Translations under genes and position numbers: made by a program
Shown: piece by piece, positions 17,283 through 26,420 of the stretch
Position numbering within the stretch: position 1 is the first letter of the stretch
Layout of the letters: each line of letters starts with the position of its first letter
Notes under the pieces: model-generated
What the model was told of the DNA's origin: nothing
Database searches by the model: none
What the model saw: the letters and a program-made list of their open reading frames with translations, nothing else
Assembly (NCBI RefSeq): GCF_005405885.1
Contig: NZ_BJFL01000019.1
Span: 1-64,000, forward strand
Direction: 5' to 3'
From: Gandjariella thermophila
GTDB lineage: Bacteria > Actinomycetota > Actinomycetes > Mycobacteriales > Pseudonocardiaceae
Length of the DNA: 64,000 bases

Positions 17283-19373
17283 CTATGGCAGCCCGAGCGC
17301 TCCCCTGAGGAAGTTGACCTGGATCAGCAGCAGGTTCTCCGCGACCTGCTCCTGCGGGGTCATGTGGGTCACCCCGGACAGCGGCAGCACGGTGTGCGGC
17401 CGGCCGGCGGCCAGCAGCGCGGCGGACAGCCGCAGCGTGTGCGCGGCCACCACGTTGTCGTCGGCCAGGCCGTGGATGAGCAGCAGCGGCTGCTCCAGCT
17501 TGGCCGCGTCACCGAGCAGGGAGTTGGCGTCGTAGACGTCCGGCCGCTCGTCCGGGTGGCCGAGGTAGCGCTCGGTGTAGTGGGTGTCGTACAGCCGCCA
17601 GTCGGTGACCGGCGCGCCGGCGATGGCGGCGTGGAACACGTCGGGCCGGCGCAGCACGGCCAGCGCGGCCAGGTAGCCGCCGTAGGACCAGCCGCGGATG
17701 GCGACCCGGGAGGTGTCCAGTTCCGGGTGCTTGGCGGCGACCGCGTGCAGGGCGTCCACCTGGTCCTCCAGGGTGGCGCCGGCGAAGTCGAAGGCGACCG
17801 CGCGGTCCCAGTCCGGGCCGCGGCCCGGGGTGCCCCGGCCGTCCGCGACGAGCACGGCGAACCCCTGGTCGGCCAGCCACTGCGAGGTCAGGTACGCGTT
17901 GCGGGCGCGGAGCACGCGCTGGGCGTGCGGGCCGCCGTACGGGTCGAGCAGCACGGGCAGCGGGCCGGACTCCGGCCGGTACCCGGTGGGCAGCAGCAGA
18001 GCGCAGCGCAGCCACCGTTCCCCGGCGGTCAGCAGCGTGACGTTCGGCTCGACCACCGGCCGCTCCGCGTGCGAGGCGATCTCGGCGACCACCTCGCCGT
18101 CGCGGAGCACCCGGTTCCGGGTGCCGAACCAGTCCATGCCGGACGAGGACAGCACGGTGACCGGGCCGCCGCGGCGCGCCGTGTGCACACCATCCACATC
18201 GGACACCTCGGTGGCGCCGCCGCGCGCGACGCGCAGTACCCGCACCTCGGTGGGATCGCCGGTCGAGGCGGTGACCAGCACGTCGTGCTCGGAGACGTCG
18301 AGCACCGCGCGCACCTGGACGCCGTCCCCGGTCCAGTCCTCACCGCCGACCAGCAGCCGGTACGCGCCGTCGCGGGCGACCACCCGCACCAGCCGGCCGT
18401 CCGGCGTCCACACCGGGGCGCCCGGCACCAGTTCCACCCAGTGCGGGTCGGTGTCCTCGGCCAGCAGCGTGGTCGCGCCGGTGTCCGGGTCCACCGCCAG
18501 CACCCGGAGGGTGCGCTGGTTCCGGGACTGCACGGTGACCAGCGGGGCACCACCGGAGGACCAGTGCACGTCGGCGAGGTAGGGGAAGGCGGCGTCGTCC
18601 CAGGTGACGTCCAGCCAGTTGCCGTCCAGGCCGACCACGGCGAGCCGGACCACCGCGTTGCCGGTGCCCGCGACCGGGTAGGCGACGCTGGTCGGCGCGG
18701 CGTCCGGATTGGCCGGATCGGCGATGTGCCAGCGCCGCACCGGTCCCTCGTCGACCCGGGTGACCAGCAGCCGGGTCCCGTCCTGCGACCACCAGAAACC
18801 CCGCGACCGGCCCATCTCCTCGGCGGCGATGAACTCGGCGACGCCCCAGCTTGAGTCCGGGTGTTCCGGCTCGACCAGCGGCCGGTCCGCGTGACCGTCC
18901 ACATCGATCACCCGCAGCGCGCCGCCGGCCGCGTAGGCGACCCGGCTCCCGGTCGGGTCGGGGCGCGGGTCGACGGCGGCGGTGACGGTGCCCAGCGCGC
19001 GGACCTCGCCGCCGAGGAGGTCGGCGACGAACAGCCGGCCGGACAGCGTGAACGCGGCGACCCGCACGTCGTTGTCCGTGGCATAGCCGACGATGCCGCC
19101 GGCTCCCTCCCGGCGGCGCTCGCGCATCGCACGTTCCTCGGGCGGCAGGTCCTCGCCGTCGCCGGCGAGCAGCGCGCCCGGGTCGGCCACGCAGGTCTCC
19201 TCGCCGGTGGCCGTGTCCAGCGACCACAGCCGGGTCTGCCGGTCGGTGCCGCCGGCCGAGCGCAGGAACACCACCCGCGAGCCGTCCGGCGCGACGGTGA
19301 ACGACCGCGGCGCGCCGAGCGTGAACCGCTGGGTGCGGGCGTACTGGCGGGGAAAGGACGTCTCGATAGCCAC
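17283..19373 (-). CDS. S9 family peptidase (dipeptidyl peptidase IV-like)
   Basis: A ~696-aa cytoplasmic prolyl-oligopeptidase-family enzyme: an N-terminal beta-propeller (about 20-430; matches DPP IV N-terminal region, including the EFIAAEEMGRSRGFWWS segment with the Glu pair that binds substrate N termini in DPP IV) and a C-terminal hydrolase domain with nucleophile Ser563 in GWSYGGY, Asp in HGLADDNV and His in SGVTHMT. No signal peptide. GTG at 19373 is preferred because CCAGGG lies ~8 nt upstream; an in-frame ATG at 19415 would add 14 non-conserved residues. Confidence 0.87.
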   Translation of the reverse strand: MAIETSFPRQYARTQRFTLGAPRSFTVAPDGSRVVFLRSAGGTDRQTRLWSLDTATGEETCVADPGALLAGDGEDLPPEERAMRERRREGAGGIVGYATDNDVRVAAFTLSGRLFVADLLGGEVRALGTVTAAVDPRPDPTGSRVAYAAGGALRVIDVDGHADRPLVEPEHPDSSWGVAEFIAAEEMGRSRGFWWSQDGTRLLVTRVDEGPVRRWHIADPANPDAAPTSVAYPVAGTGNAVVRLAVVGLDGNWLDVTWDDAAFPYLADVHWSSGGAPLVTVQSRNQRTLRVLAVDPDTGATTLLAEDTDPHWVELVPGAPVWTPDGRLVRVVARDGAYRLLVGGEDWTGDGVQVRAVLDVSEHDVLVTASTGDPTEVRVLRVARGGATEVSDVDGVHTARRGGPVTVLSSSGMDWFGTRNRVLRDGEVVAEIASHAERPVVEPNVTLLTAGERWLRCALLLPTGYRPESGPLPVLLDPYGGPHAQRVLRARNAYLTSQWLADQGFAVLVADGRGTPGRGPDWDRAVAFDFAGATLEDQVDALHAVAAKHPELDTSRVAIRGWSYGGYLAALAVLRRPDVFHAAIAGAPVTDWRLYDTHYTERYLGHPDERPDVYDANSLLGDAAKLEQPLLLIHGLADDNVVAAHTLRLSAALLAAGRPHTVLPLSGVTHMTPQEQVAENLLLIQVNFLRGALGLP

Positions 19374-19430
19374 GACCGTGACCCTGGCAGAACCGCCGCC
19401 CTTCCGCACCAGCACCCGGCGGATCGTCGG

Positions 19431-20054
19431 CTAGACCTCCCGGACGACCTCGTCGTAGTCCAACCGGGGACTGCGCGGGAACGTCGCGGAGTGGTCGATG
19501 TGCCCGATGTTGACCACGACGAGCGGCTCCAGCGAGGTGCCCGCGAAGAACTCCTGGTGCACGCCCTCGACGTCGAACCCGGTCATCGGGCCGGCATCCA
19601 GGCCGGCGGCCCGCACCCCGAGGATGAAATACGCGACCTGCAGCGTCGCGTTGAGGTGCGCGTTCCTCCGGCGGGCCGCGACGGAGCCGGCGAAGGCGTC
19701 CCTGGCGTCCGGCTTGTGCGGGAACACCCTGGGCAGGTTCTCGTGGAAGTCGACGTCCGCGGCGAGCACGGCGACCAGCGGAGCGCTCGCGGTCTTCGCC
19801 CGGTTGCCCTCCGACAGGTGCGGCAGCAGCCGCTTCCTGGCCTCGTCGGAGCGCACCAGCAGCAGCCGGAGCGGCTGCATGTTCATGCTGGTCGGCGCCC
19901 ACCGGACCAGGTCGTAGATGGCCCGCACCTGCTCCTCGGTGACCGGCTCGTCGGTGAACGCGTTGGCCGTCCGTGCCTCGCGGAACAGCAGGTCCTGCGC
20001 GGCGCGGTCCAGCGCGAGCAGGTCGGCGAACTGGTCCGTGGCGGCAGCGGTCAT
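19431..20054 (-). CDS. Nitroreductase-family protein, malonic semialdehyde reductase (RutE)-like
   Basis: A 207-aa FMN-dependent nitroreductase-fold protein. Residues NMQPLRLLLVRSDEARKRL and GLDAGPMTGFD match the RutE/malonic semialdehyde reductase subgroup, which reduces 3-oxopropanoate with NADPH in pyrimidine degradation; no other rut genes are nearby, so the true substrate is open. AAGGGG precedes the start (ATG 20054). It is 113 bp from glyA on the same strand and could be monocistronic. Confidence 0.82.
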   Translation of the reverse strand: MTAAATDQFADLLALDRAAQDLLFREARTANAFTDEPVTEEQVRAIYDLVRWAPTSMNMQPLRLLLVRSDEARKRLLPHLSEGNRAKTASAPLVAVLAADVDFHENLPRVFPHKPDARDAFAGSVAARRRNAHLNATLQVAYFILGVRAAGLDAGPMTGFDVEGVHQEFFAGTSLEPLVVVNIGHIDHSATFPRSPRLDYDEVVREV

Positions 20055-20167
20055 GCTGGGCAGCCCCTTTCCGGTCCCGCGCGCGGGCCCGGAACCGCCC
20101 GCGCGTCCTCACTGGCCGCCAACCTCATGAACGCTTCAGCCAATTCCGCCTGCCGCGGTGACAACCC

Positions 20168-21430
20168 TCACAGCTGCGGGTACAGCGGGTGCTTCTCCGC
20201 GAGCCGCTCCACCCGGGCGCGCAGGCCGGGCAGGTCGGCGTCCGGCCGCAGCGCCGCCGCGATCACGTCGGAGACCTCGGCGAACTCCTCCGCGCCGAAC
20301 CCGCGGGTGGCCAGCGCCGGGGTGCCGATGCGCAGGCCGGAGGTCACCATCGGCGGCCTCGGGTCGAACGGCACCGCGTTCCGGTTCACCGTGATGCCCA
20401 CCTCGTGCAGCCGGTCCTCGGCCTGCTTGCCGTCCAGTTCGGACTCGCGCAGGTCCACCAGCACCAGGTGCACGTCGGTGCCGCCGGTGAGCACGCGCAC
20501 GCCCGCCTCCGCGGCGTCCGGCGCGGTCAGCCGCTCCGCCAACTGCCTGGCCCCGGCCAGGGTGCGGCGCTGCCGCTCGGCGAACTCCTCGCTCGCCGCG
20601 ATCCGGAACGACACCGCCTTGGCCGCGATCACGTGCTCCAGCGGGCCGCCCTGCTGGCCGGGAAAGACCGCGGAGTTGATCTTCTTGGCGTAGTCCTGCC
20701 GGCACAGCACCACGCCGCCGCGCGGTCCGCCCAGCGTCTTGTGCGTGGTGGTGGTGACCACGTCGGCGTACGGCACCGGGTTCGGGTGCAGGCCGGCGGC
20801 GACCAGGCCGGCGAAGTGCGCCATGTCCACCATCAGGTAGGCGCCCACCTCGTCGGCGATCCGGCGGAACTCGGCGAAGTCCAGTTGCCGCGGGTAGGCG
20901 GACCAGCCGGCCAGGATCAGCTTGGGCCGGTGCTCCCGTGCCAGCCGCTCCACCTCGTCCATATCGACCCGGTGGTCCGCCTCGCGCACGTGATAGGCAA
21001 CCACGTTGTACAGCCGGCCGGAGAAGTTCAGCCGCATGCCGTGGGTGAGGTGCCCGCCGTGCGCCAGGTCCAGCCCCAGAATGGTGTCGCCCGGCTCCAG
21101 CAGCGCGTGCATCGCGGCCGCGTTGGCCTGGGCGCCGGAGTGCGGCTGCACGTTGGCGTGGTCGGCGCCGAACAGCGCGATCACCCGCTCGATGGCCAGC
21201 CGCTCCACCACGTCGACGTGCTCGCAGCCGCCGTAGTAGCGCCGCCCCGGGTAGCCCTCGGCGTACTTGTTGGTCAGCACGGAACCCTGCGCCTGCAGCA
21301 CGGACCACGGCGCGAAGTTCTCCGAGGCGATCATCTCCAGCGTGCCGCGCTGCCGGCCCAGCTCCGCGTCGACGGCCGCGGCGATCTCCGGGTCCACATC
21401 GGACAGAGCGGCGGTGAACAGCTCGGTCAT
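20168..21430 (-). CDS. glyA: Serine hydroxymethyltransferase
   Basis: A 420-aa PLP enzyme interconverting serine and glycine with tetrahydrofolate, feeding one-carbon metabolism. It has the N-terminal LEMIASENF segment, [21 protein letters not shown], and the PLP lysine Lys231 in [10 protein letters not shown]. Standard length. GAGGAG sits 6 nt ahead of ATG. It follows gcvT by 9 bp, so both genes should be on the glycine-riboswitch-controlled transcript. Confidence 0.96.
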   Translation of the reverse strand: MTELFTAALSDVDPEIAAAVDAELGRQRGTLEMIASENFAPWSVLQAQGSVLTNKYAEGYPGRRYYGGCEHVDVVERLAIERVIALFGADHANVQPHSGAQANAAAMHALLEPGDTILGLDLAHGGHLTHGMRLNFSGRLYNVVAYHVREADHRVDMDEVERLAREHRPKLILAGWSAYPRQLDFAEFRRIADEVGAYLMVDMAHFAGLVAAGLHPNPVPYADVVTTTTHKTLGGPRGGVVLCRQDYAKKINSAVFPGQQGGPLEHVIAAKAVSFRIAASEEFAERQRRTLAGARQLAERLTAPDAAEAGVRVLTGGTDVHLVLVDLRESELDGKQAEDRLHEVGITVNRNAVPFDPRPPMVTSGLRIGTPALATRGFGAEEFAEVSDVIAAALRPDADLPGLRARVERLAEKHPLYPQL

Positions 21431-21439
21431 CGAAACTCC

Positions 21440-22576
21440 TCAGGGGCTCTGGCGCTGCCGGCGGTAGAACGGCAGCTCGGTGACCTCGACGGCTTCCTGG
21501 CGGCCGCGCACGTCGACCGCGAGCTTGGTGCCCGGCGCGGCGTACTGGCGCCGAACGTAGGCCATGGCGATCGGGTGCCCCAGGGTGGGCGACGGCGCGC
21601 CGCTGGTCACCGTACCGATCTCGGTGCCGGTGGCCGGGTCGAGCACCGGGTAGCCGTGCCGGGGCGCGCGCCGCCCGGTGCCGGTGAGGCCGACCAGGAC
21701 GGTGTCCACGCCCCGCTCGGCGATCTCGGCCAGCGCCGCACGGCCGACGAAGTCCGCCGGCTTGTCCAGCTTCACCACCCGACCGAGGTTGGCCTGGTAC
21801 GGGTTGGTCGCCACGGTCAGTTCGTTGCCGTACAGCGCCATGCCAGCCTCCAGGCGCAGGCTGTCCCGGCAGCCGAGCCCGGCCGGGCGCACGCCGTGCG
21901 GCCGGCCGGCGTCCAGCAGCGCCCGCCACAGCGGGACCGCGTCGCCGGCCGGGCAGAACAGCTCGAAGCCGTCCTCGCCGGTGTAGCCGGTGCGGGCGAG
22001 CAGCACCTCCCGGCCGGCCACCCGGGCCGGCACGGACGCGTAGTAGCGCAGGCCGTCCAAATCGGCGTCGGTCAGCTCGGCCAGCACCCGGGCGGCCACC
22101 GGGCCCTGCAGCGCGATCAGCGCGGTGTCCGCCGAGTCGTCCACCACCTCGGCGGCGAAGCCGGCGGCGCGTTCGCGGAGTTCGGCGAGCACCAGGTCGG
22201 CGTTGGCGGCGTTCGCCACCACGAGGAACTCCGACTCGGCGGTGCGGTAGACGATCAGGTCGTCCAGCACGCCGCCGTCCGGCCGGCACAGCAGCGAGTA
22301 CCGGGCCCGACCGACGGCGATCTTGGAGGCGTGCCCGACGACCGCGTGGTCCAGCGCCGGGCCCGCCTCGGCACCCCTCACCCGGATCTCGCCCATGTGG
22401 CTGAGGTCGAACAGTCCGGCGGCGTCACGCACCGCGTGGTGCTCGGCCAGTTCGCTGTCGTAGCGGACCGGCATGCGCCAGCCGGCGAAGTCAACGAACC
22501 GCGCCCCGAGGACCTCGTGCTCGGCGTGAAGTGGCGTGCGGCGGCCGGCGGGCTGCTCCGGAGTGGACGGCGACAT
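21440..22576 (-). CDS. gcvT: Glycine cleavage system T protein (aminomethyltransferase)
   Basis: A 378-aa aminomethyltransferase that takes the aminomethyl group from lipoylated GcvH to tetrahydrofolate, releasing ammonia. Conserved points: FAGWRMPVRYDSELAEHHAVRDAAGLFDLSHMGEI at the N terminus, YTGEDGFELF, and GAPSPTLGHPIAMAYV. ATG 22576 is chosen because it matches the usual N terminus and has AGGAGC upstream; an in-frame ATG at 22699 also has a good AGGAG site and would add 41 residues (see finding). It is the first gene behind the tandem glycine riboswitch and precedes glyA. Confidence 0.93.
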   Translation of the reverse strand: MSPSTPEQPAGRRTPLHAEHEVLGARFVDFAGWRMPVRYDSELAEHHAVRDAAGLFDLSHMGEIRVRGAEAGPALDHAVVGHASKIAVGRARYSLLCRPDGGVLDDLIVYRTAESEFLVVANAANADLVLAELRERAAGFAAEVVDDSADTALIALQGPVAARVLAELTDADLDGLRYYASVPARVAGREVLLARTGYTGEDGFELFCPAGDAVPLWRALLDAGRPHGVRPAGLGCRDSLRLEAGMALYGNELTVATNPYQANLGRVVKLDKPADFVGRAALAEIAERGVDTVLVGLTGTGRRAPRHGYPVLDPATGTEIGTVTSGAPSPTLGHPIAMAYVRRQYAAPGTKLAVDVRGRQEAVEVTELPFYRRQRQSP

Positions 22577-22702
22577 CGGTTGCTCCTGGCGGTGGTGACG
22601 GTCGGTCACGCGGGCGGGACCGGGCGGCGCCGGCACCGTACCGGCGCGCGCACCGGCCACGGCGGCGACGATCGGTGGGGAAGCGCTGACACGGACCATC
22701 GG

Positions 22703-22753
22703 GGACTCCTCGCTGCGCCGCCGCGAGCGCCGGGCTCGCGGCCGGGTGAGTCC
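22703..22753 (-). promoter_or_regulatory. Hairpin just downstream of the glycine riboswitch (possible expression platform)
   Basis: On the transcript, an outer stem GGACTC/GAGTCC (22753-22748 with 22708-22703) encloses an inner stem CCGCGAGC/GCTCGCGG (22741-22734 with 22728-22721). The 3' outer arm overlaps the AGGAG (22706-22710) that serves ATG 22699, and the 5' arm adjoins the last helix of aptamer 2. Competition with ligand binding is an inference; no folding was computed. Confidence 0.45.
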
Positions 22754-22936
22754 TCCCCCTCTGTCATGGGCCTGAGAGCTTCACCGCGCGGCGGGCGCGG
22801 CTTGCACCGTGGGCGAGGCACTCGCGCGCCTACTCTCCAGAGTTGCCTTCGCCGGGCGGTAGCTGTGCCTGAGAGTTTCCGGGGAGGATTTGCTCCTTCG
22901 GCGCCCCGGGCGACCGGGGTCTCTCCCGCTCGGCAT
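22750..22936 (-). promoter_or_regulatory. Tandem glycine riboswitch upstream of gcvT-glyA
   Basis: Read on the minus strand, two aptamers follow each other: the first begins GCGGGAGAGACC (near 22935), contains GCCGAAGGAGCAA and ends in AAACTCTCAGGCACAG (near 22862); the second begins CTCTGGAGAG (near 22844), and ends GAAGCTCTCAGGCCCATGACAGAG (about 22760-22783, quoted in part). The paired CTCTCAGG(C/G) hallmarks and short linker define the gcvT-type tandem glycine riboswitch, which normally turns expression on when glycine is plentiful. Boundaries are approximate. Confidence 0.93.
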
Positions 22937-22992
22937 CGACGGCCGTGTTCAGTTTGATTGGCACGAAACGCTAGGCGGGCCGCACGTCGCGG

Positions 22993-23814
22993 TCAACCCG
23001 CGCCGGCGGTGATCCGCGCCCGTGCCGCCCGCAGGTGTGGTCCCTGCCGCCACTCCTCGGGCAGCGCGCGCAACGCGGTCCGCAGCGAGAACACCGCGGC
23101 CGTGGCGCCGAGGTCGGTGGTGGGCAGGCCAGGCATGCCGTACATCCGCCGCGCCCACCGGGGGAGCAGCGCGAACGCCAACGCGGCGATCCCGGCCCAG
23201 GCCGGCCGGGCCGGGGTGAGCAGCGCCACCCGGGCGGGCATGGGTGGCAGCAGCAGGAAGCCGAGCCCGCGCACCGCGGCCGGGGTGCGGCGCAACTGCG
23301 GGCGCACCCCGTCGAAGTAGCTGGCCAGGTCGGCGGCGCTGCGCGGCAGCAACCGGTCCGGCACACCGACCAGCCGGCCGGCCCTGGCCTGCTCGGCCAC
23401 GTAGGCGTCGGCCTCGTCGGGGTCGAGCAGTCCGATCCGCCGCGCGGTCGTGAGGAAGGAGTCGACCTCGCAGCAGTGCACCCAGCGCAGCAGTTCCGGA
23501 TCGTCGGCCCGGTACGGCTGCCCGGTGACCAGGTCGACGCCGGTGACCGTGCGGTGCACCGCCCTGACCCTGGCCACGGCCGCGTCCACGTCAGCCCGGC
23601 TACCGAACGTGACCGTACCGACGTAGTCGGCGGTGCGTCGCAGCCGGCCCCACGGGTCCTCCCGGTAGCGGGAGTGCTCGGCGACGCCGGCCATGGCCAG
23701 CGGGTGGAGTGCCTGCAGCAGCAGCGCGCGCAGGCCGCCGACGAAGAGCACCGGTTCGCCGTGCACACGCCAGGTCACCGAGTCGGGCCCGAACAGGCCC
23801 GTGTCACTCCCCAC
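22993..23814 (-). CDS. MpaB-family (DUF2236) oxygenase-like protein
   Basis: A 273-aa all-alpha protein of the oxygenase MpaB / latex-clearing-protein superfamily (DUF2236). Conserved points are QALHPLAMAGVAEHS near the N terminus, WVHCCEVDSF with the candidate haem-ligand His, and RRMYGMPGLP near the end. Relatives with haem b cleave C=C bonds, but most DUF2236 members have no known activity. The start is GTG 23814 with GGGGAC upstream. Transcribed away from the riboswitch promoter region; same strand as gcvT but separated by the riboswitch. Confidence 0.8.
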   Translation of the reverse strand: MGSDTGLFGPDSVTWRVHGEPVLFVGGLRALLLQALHPLAMAGVAEHSRYREDPWGRLRRTADYVGTVTFGSRADVDAAVARVRAVHRTVTGVDLVTGQPYRADDPELLRWVHCCEVDSFLTTARRIGLLDPDEADAYVAEQARAGRLVGVPDRLLPRSAADLASYFDGVRPQLRRTPAAVRGLGFLLLPPMPARVALLTPARPAWAGIAALAFALLPRWARRMYGMPGLPTTDLGATAAVFSLRTALRALPEEWRQGPHLRAARARITAGAG

Positions 23815-23852
23815 GTCCCCGATTGTCCCACCGGAACCGGCGGTGTCGGGAA

Positions 23853-24158
23853 TCAGACGCGCAGGCCGGCCTCGGCGCGGTGCGCCACCTTGCGCTCGGC
23901 CACGAAGGACAGGAACGGGATCGTTCCGGCCAACATCACCAGCACGGTGCCCTTCACCGACCAGCGGGACTTGATCGCCAGGTCCGCGACGGCCACCAGG
24001 TACACCATGTACAGGAAGCCGTGGATCGGCCCGACCACCTGGACCAGCATGGGCTGGTCGGCGAAGTACTTCAGCGGCATGGCCACCAGGACCAGCAGCA
24101 ACAGGCCCACACCGACCACGTAGGCCATCACCCGGTACCGGCTCAGGGCACCCTTCAT
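23853..24158 (-). CDS. DUF3817 small integral membrane protein
   Basis: A 101-aa membrane protein of the DUF3817 family with three hydrophobic segments (about 10-29, 38-60, 68-86); the family pattern GPIHGFLYMVYLV is present. Function unknown. It follows the conserved membrane protein at 24238-24771 by 79 bp on the same strand and may be co-transcribed. Confidence 0.8.
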   Translation of the reverse strand: MKGALSRYRVMAYVVGVGLLLLVLVAMPLKYFADQPMLVQVVGPIHGFLYMVYLVAVADLAIKSRWSVKGTVLVMLAGTIPFLSFVAERKVAHRAEAGLRV

Positions 24159-24237
24159 CGGCAGCTGTCGCCTTCCTTGTCGACGTGGAGAATCCTCACC
24201 CGGCGGTGACGCCGGGGGGTCAGCTCGGTCCGGCCGG

Positions 24238-24771
24238 TCAGCTCGCACGGCCGGCGTCCCTGGCGTGGAGTTCGGCGAGGTACCGGTTGTAGGCGGCGAG
24301 TTCCTCGTCCGGTTCGTCTTGCGGCGACGGCACCCTCGGGCGCGGCGCCCGCCACGGTGGCGGGCCGGCACGGCGGCTCCGGGGCGCCGGTTCGGGTGCT
24401 GCCCGCGCGGCCGGAGACTCGGCGCCGGTCTCGGCCGTGATCGGGGATTCGGCACCGGTATCGGGCGTGGTCGGTGGGTCGCCGGCGGGACGCGGGCGAC
24501 CGGGCTCCTCCGGGCCGGTCTGGTCGGGTTCGGCTTCCGCGGACTCCGCGGCGTCCCGCGCGGCCGCGAGCCGGCGCATCCGCCAGAACATGTAGAAGGG
24601 GAACAGGCCGAACAGCGGCCACTGCAGCACGTAGCCGAGGTTCTGCAGGGTCCCGGTGGCGGACTCGAACCTGTTCCACTGCCACCAGGCGAGCAGCACG
24701 CAGCCGACCAGGCACAGCCCGCAGAGGCTCAGCAGGGCCAGCCCGCGGGCGCTGAACAGGTTGCCGCGCAC
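24238..24771 (-). CDS. Conserved actinobacterial membrane protein with Pro-rich tail
   Basis: A 177-aa protein with two membrane segments (about 9-29 and 46-63), a basic FWRMRRL stop-transfer segment, a low-complexity Pro/Glu/Ala-rich cytoplasmic tail (about 75-155) and a conserved ending EELAAYNRYLAEL. That ending marks an uncharacterised actinobacterial family often found next to DUF3817 genes (recalled, not searched). The GTG start lacks a clear ribosome site, so the exact N terminus is uncertain. Confidence 0.65.
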   Translation of the reverse strand: MRGNLFSARGLALLSLCGLCLVGCVLLAWWQWNRFESATGTLQNLGYVLQWPLFGLFPFYMFWRMRRLAAARDAAESAEAEPDQTGPEEPGRPRPAGDPPTTPDTGAESPITAETGAESPAARAAPEPAPRSRRAGPPPWRAPRPRVPSPQDEPDEELAAYNRYLAELHARDAGRAS

Positions 24772-24973
24772 CCTTCGACGCTAACACCGTCGCCCAGGTG
24801 ACCTGCGACGCACCGGAGGACGGCGCCGAACGCCGCCGGACCGCGGCAGTTCCCGCCACGGGCGGCCGGGCCGGGGAGGAACCCGGACGCCCGTGGCCGG
24901 GTCGATATCCGCTGGACCGGGGGGACCAGTCGGCCAGTCTCGGTTGATCTTGCTCGGTCTCGCTCCCTCGCCG

Positions 24974-25468
24974 TCAGGCGATGTCCCGGCGCTGGCGCTG
25001 CAGCCGGGCCACGCACCAGGCCGGTGCGCTGCCGCGGCGCAGGTGTTCCAGCACGGTGAGCGGGCCGAGCCGGCGGCTCAGGTCGGCGGGGCGCAGACCG
25101 GCCGCCCGGTACTCCAGGGCGCGCTGGTCGAGTGGGCTGATGCCGGCGTCCCACCACTGCTCGGCCTCGGCGAGATCGCCGATGAGCTGCCACCAGCTGG
25201 CCGCCGCGGCCAGCAGGCTGTCGGGCACGCCGGGCAGCCGCCTGCGCATGGCGGCCAGGTAGGCCGGGTCGGCGTCCTCACCGGCGAGCAGGCCGCCGCC
25301 GGTGGCGGGGCCGCTGTGCCCGCGCGGCGCCGGGATGCTCGGCGTGGCCAGGGTGGCCTCGGCGAGCCACGCGGCCTTGAGCTCGTTGGTTTCCTGCAGC
25401 TCGGCGTCCTGCGCCCGCTCGGAGGTCCACTGCCTCAGCAGCTCGTCCACACCGGAATCGTCGACCAT
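24974..25468 (-). CDS. Unknown helical Trp-rich protein
   Basis: A 164-aa soluble protein I do not recognise. The N-terminal half is acidic and probably helical (VDELLRQWTSERAQDAELQE), with a flexible Gly/Pro middle; the C-terminal half has regularly spaced Trp and Leu (SWWQLIGDLAEAEQWWDAGI) and ends in a basic RLQRQRRDIA. No signal peptide or membrane segment. The start is well supported: GAGGAGGCAGGG directly precedes ATG 25468. It stands alone, with 200 bp of non-coding sequence on its 3' side and 600 bp on its 5' side. Confidence 0.6.
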   Translation of the reverse strand: MVDDSGVDELLRQWTSERAQDAELQETNELKAAWLAEATLATPSIPAPRGHSGPATGGGLLAGEDADPAYLAAMRRRLPGVPDSLLAAAASWWQLIGDLAEAEQWWDAGISPLDQRALEYRAAGLRPADLSRRLGPLTVLEHLRRGSAPAWCVARLQRQRRDIA

Positions 25469-26075
25469 CCCTGCCTCCTCGACCGGCCTGATGATCACCC
25501 AATGCCTGCGAACCGTATGCCGGACCACCGACACATCGCTAGACCCGCGAGGGAAGTGGGGCGGCGTTACCAGGGCGTTATTGGTGAACTCCACCCGGAA
25601 GGCCCAACGGAGGTGCCGCCAACCGGGCACAAACAACACCCTCCGTAGTCGCAGTGAGCCCCGCCCGCGATCACTCACCGGGCCTTCACACCGCTGGCTC
25701 ATGGTGGGAAGTTCCCACCATGAGCCAGGACAGGTCAGCCGGTACCGACCTTGACGAGGGCGGGCCGGACACCGACGATGTCGGCACGACGCGGTCGGGA
25801 CCGGGGATCCGTCGGGGAGATTGGGTGCCACGCTGATCGGGGTGCTGCGTCCTGCTGCGTGCCGGGATGAGCGAGAGATGCGGCGCTGCGTCTCGCGGGA
25901 CCGGCTCCGTGTCTGTTCTGAGAACGCGCGTTCCGATCGTGTCGCCGGGGCTCGCGGTGACCGGCACGCCCCTGTTTGTCCTGGTAGCTCGCCCCGCCCC
26001 TACGATCGCGGGGGCTTCGCCCCGGCGCGTTCCGCACATCAGCATCGCAGGTCGGTCCAGTTCCGGAATCGGCTG
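25469..26075. other. Long non-coding interval with palindrome and degenerate repeat
   Basis: About 600 bp without a credible gene: the ORFs in it have poor third-position bias and no ribosome sites. It holds a 35-bp palindrome at 25694-25728, a GGGGC-TTC-GCCCC hairpin at 26011-26023 that could terminate the small gene at 26076, and most of one copy of a 63-bp repeat. Confidence 0.5.
25694..25728. repeat. Perfect 35-bp palindrome
   Basis: Two perfect 17-bp arms (left arm CTGGCTCATGGTGGGAA) flank a single central G. It lies ~226 bp upstream of the unknown gene starting at 25468. No T-run follows, so it looks more like a protein-binding site or cruciform element than a terminator. Confidence 0.7.
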
Positions 26076-26079
26076 TCAG
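26017..26079. repeat. Copy 1 of a 63-bp intergenic direct repeat
   Basis: Aligned without gaps to 26421-26483 with 51 of 63 positions identical, including TCGCCCCGGCGCGTTCC at one end and GGTCGGTCCAGTTCCGGAA near the other. It ends at the stop codon of the small gene at 26076. Confidence 0.7.
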
Positions 26080-26237
26080 GTGAACACGGTCCGCACGAAC
26101 GTGATCAGGGCTTCCGCTCCCTGCCTGGCCCAGTCGAGAACCGTGTGCACCGCGTTCGCCGACTCGACGGGCCGGCCGATGAGGAGGTACGCCACGAGGG
26201 CGACCACGAGCCACGTCACGAGTTTCTTCGCGTTCAC
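26076..26237 (-). CDS. Small single-pass membrane protein
   Basis: A 53-aa protein, too short for most gene finders. The sequence begins MNAKKLVTWLVVALVAYLL, giving one N-terminal hydrophobic segment (about 5-20), followed by an amphipathic helix and a hydrophobic ending (ALITFVRTVFT). GTG 26237 has GGAGG 8 nt upstream, which supports it over the longer frame from 26288. Function unknown; similar short proteins are a recurring feature of actinomycete genomes (recalled). Confidence 0.55.
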   Translation of the reverse strand: MNAKKLVTWLVVALVAYLLIGRPVESANAVHTVLDWARQGAEALITFVRTVFT

Positions 26238-26420
26238 CGCAACCGCCTCCGTCCGATCGTGTCCGCCCTGTCGGCACGTCCCCGTCAAGGGATCATCCGG
26301 TGTAGCGAACGGTACCCCGTGCGGCCGACCGAGGGTTCCGCCCGGGATCTCCGTTCCCCTGTCCGGTGCACTGTCACCGCGCGGGGTGCCGTGCGGGTGT
26401 CAGTACCTGTTCTTGCGAAC

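Noticed and set aside
25735-26277. A 180-codon minus-strand frame in the gene-free interval
   Set aside because: Composition is random-like (Arg/Ser/Pro/Gly), there is no ribosome site, and it overlaps the better supported 53-aa gene in another frame.
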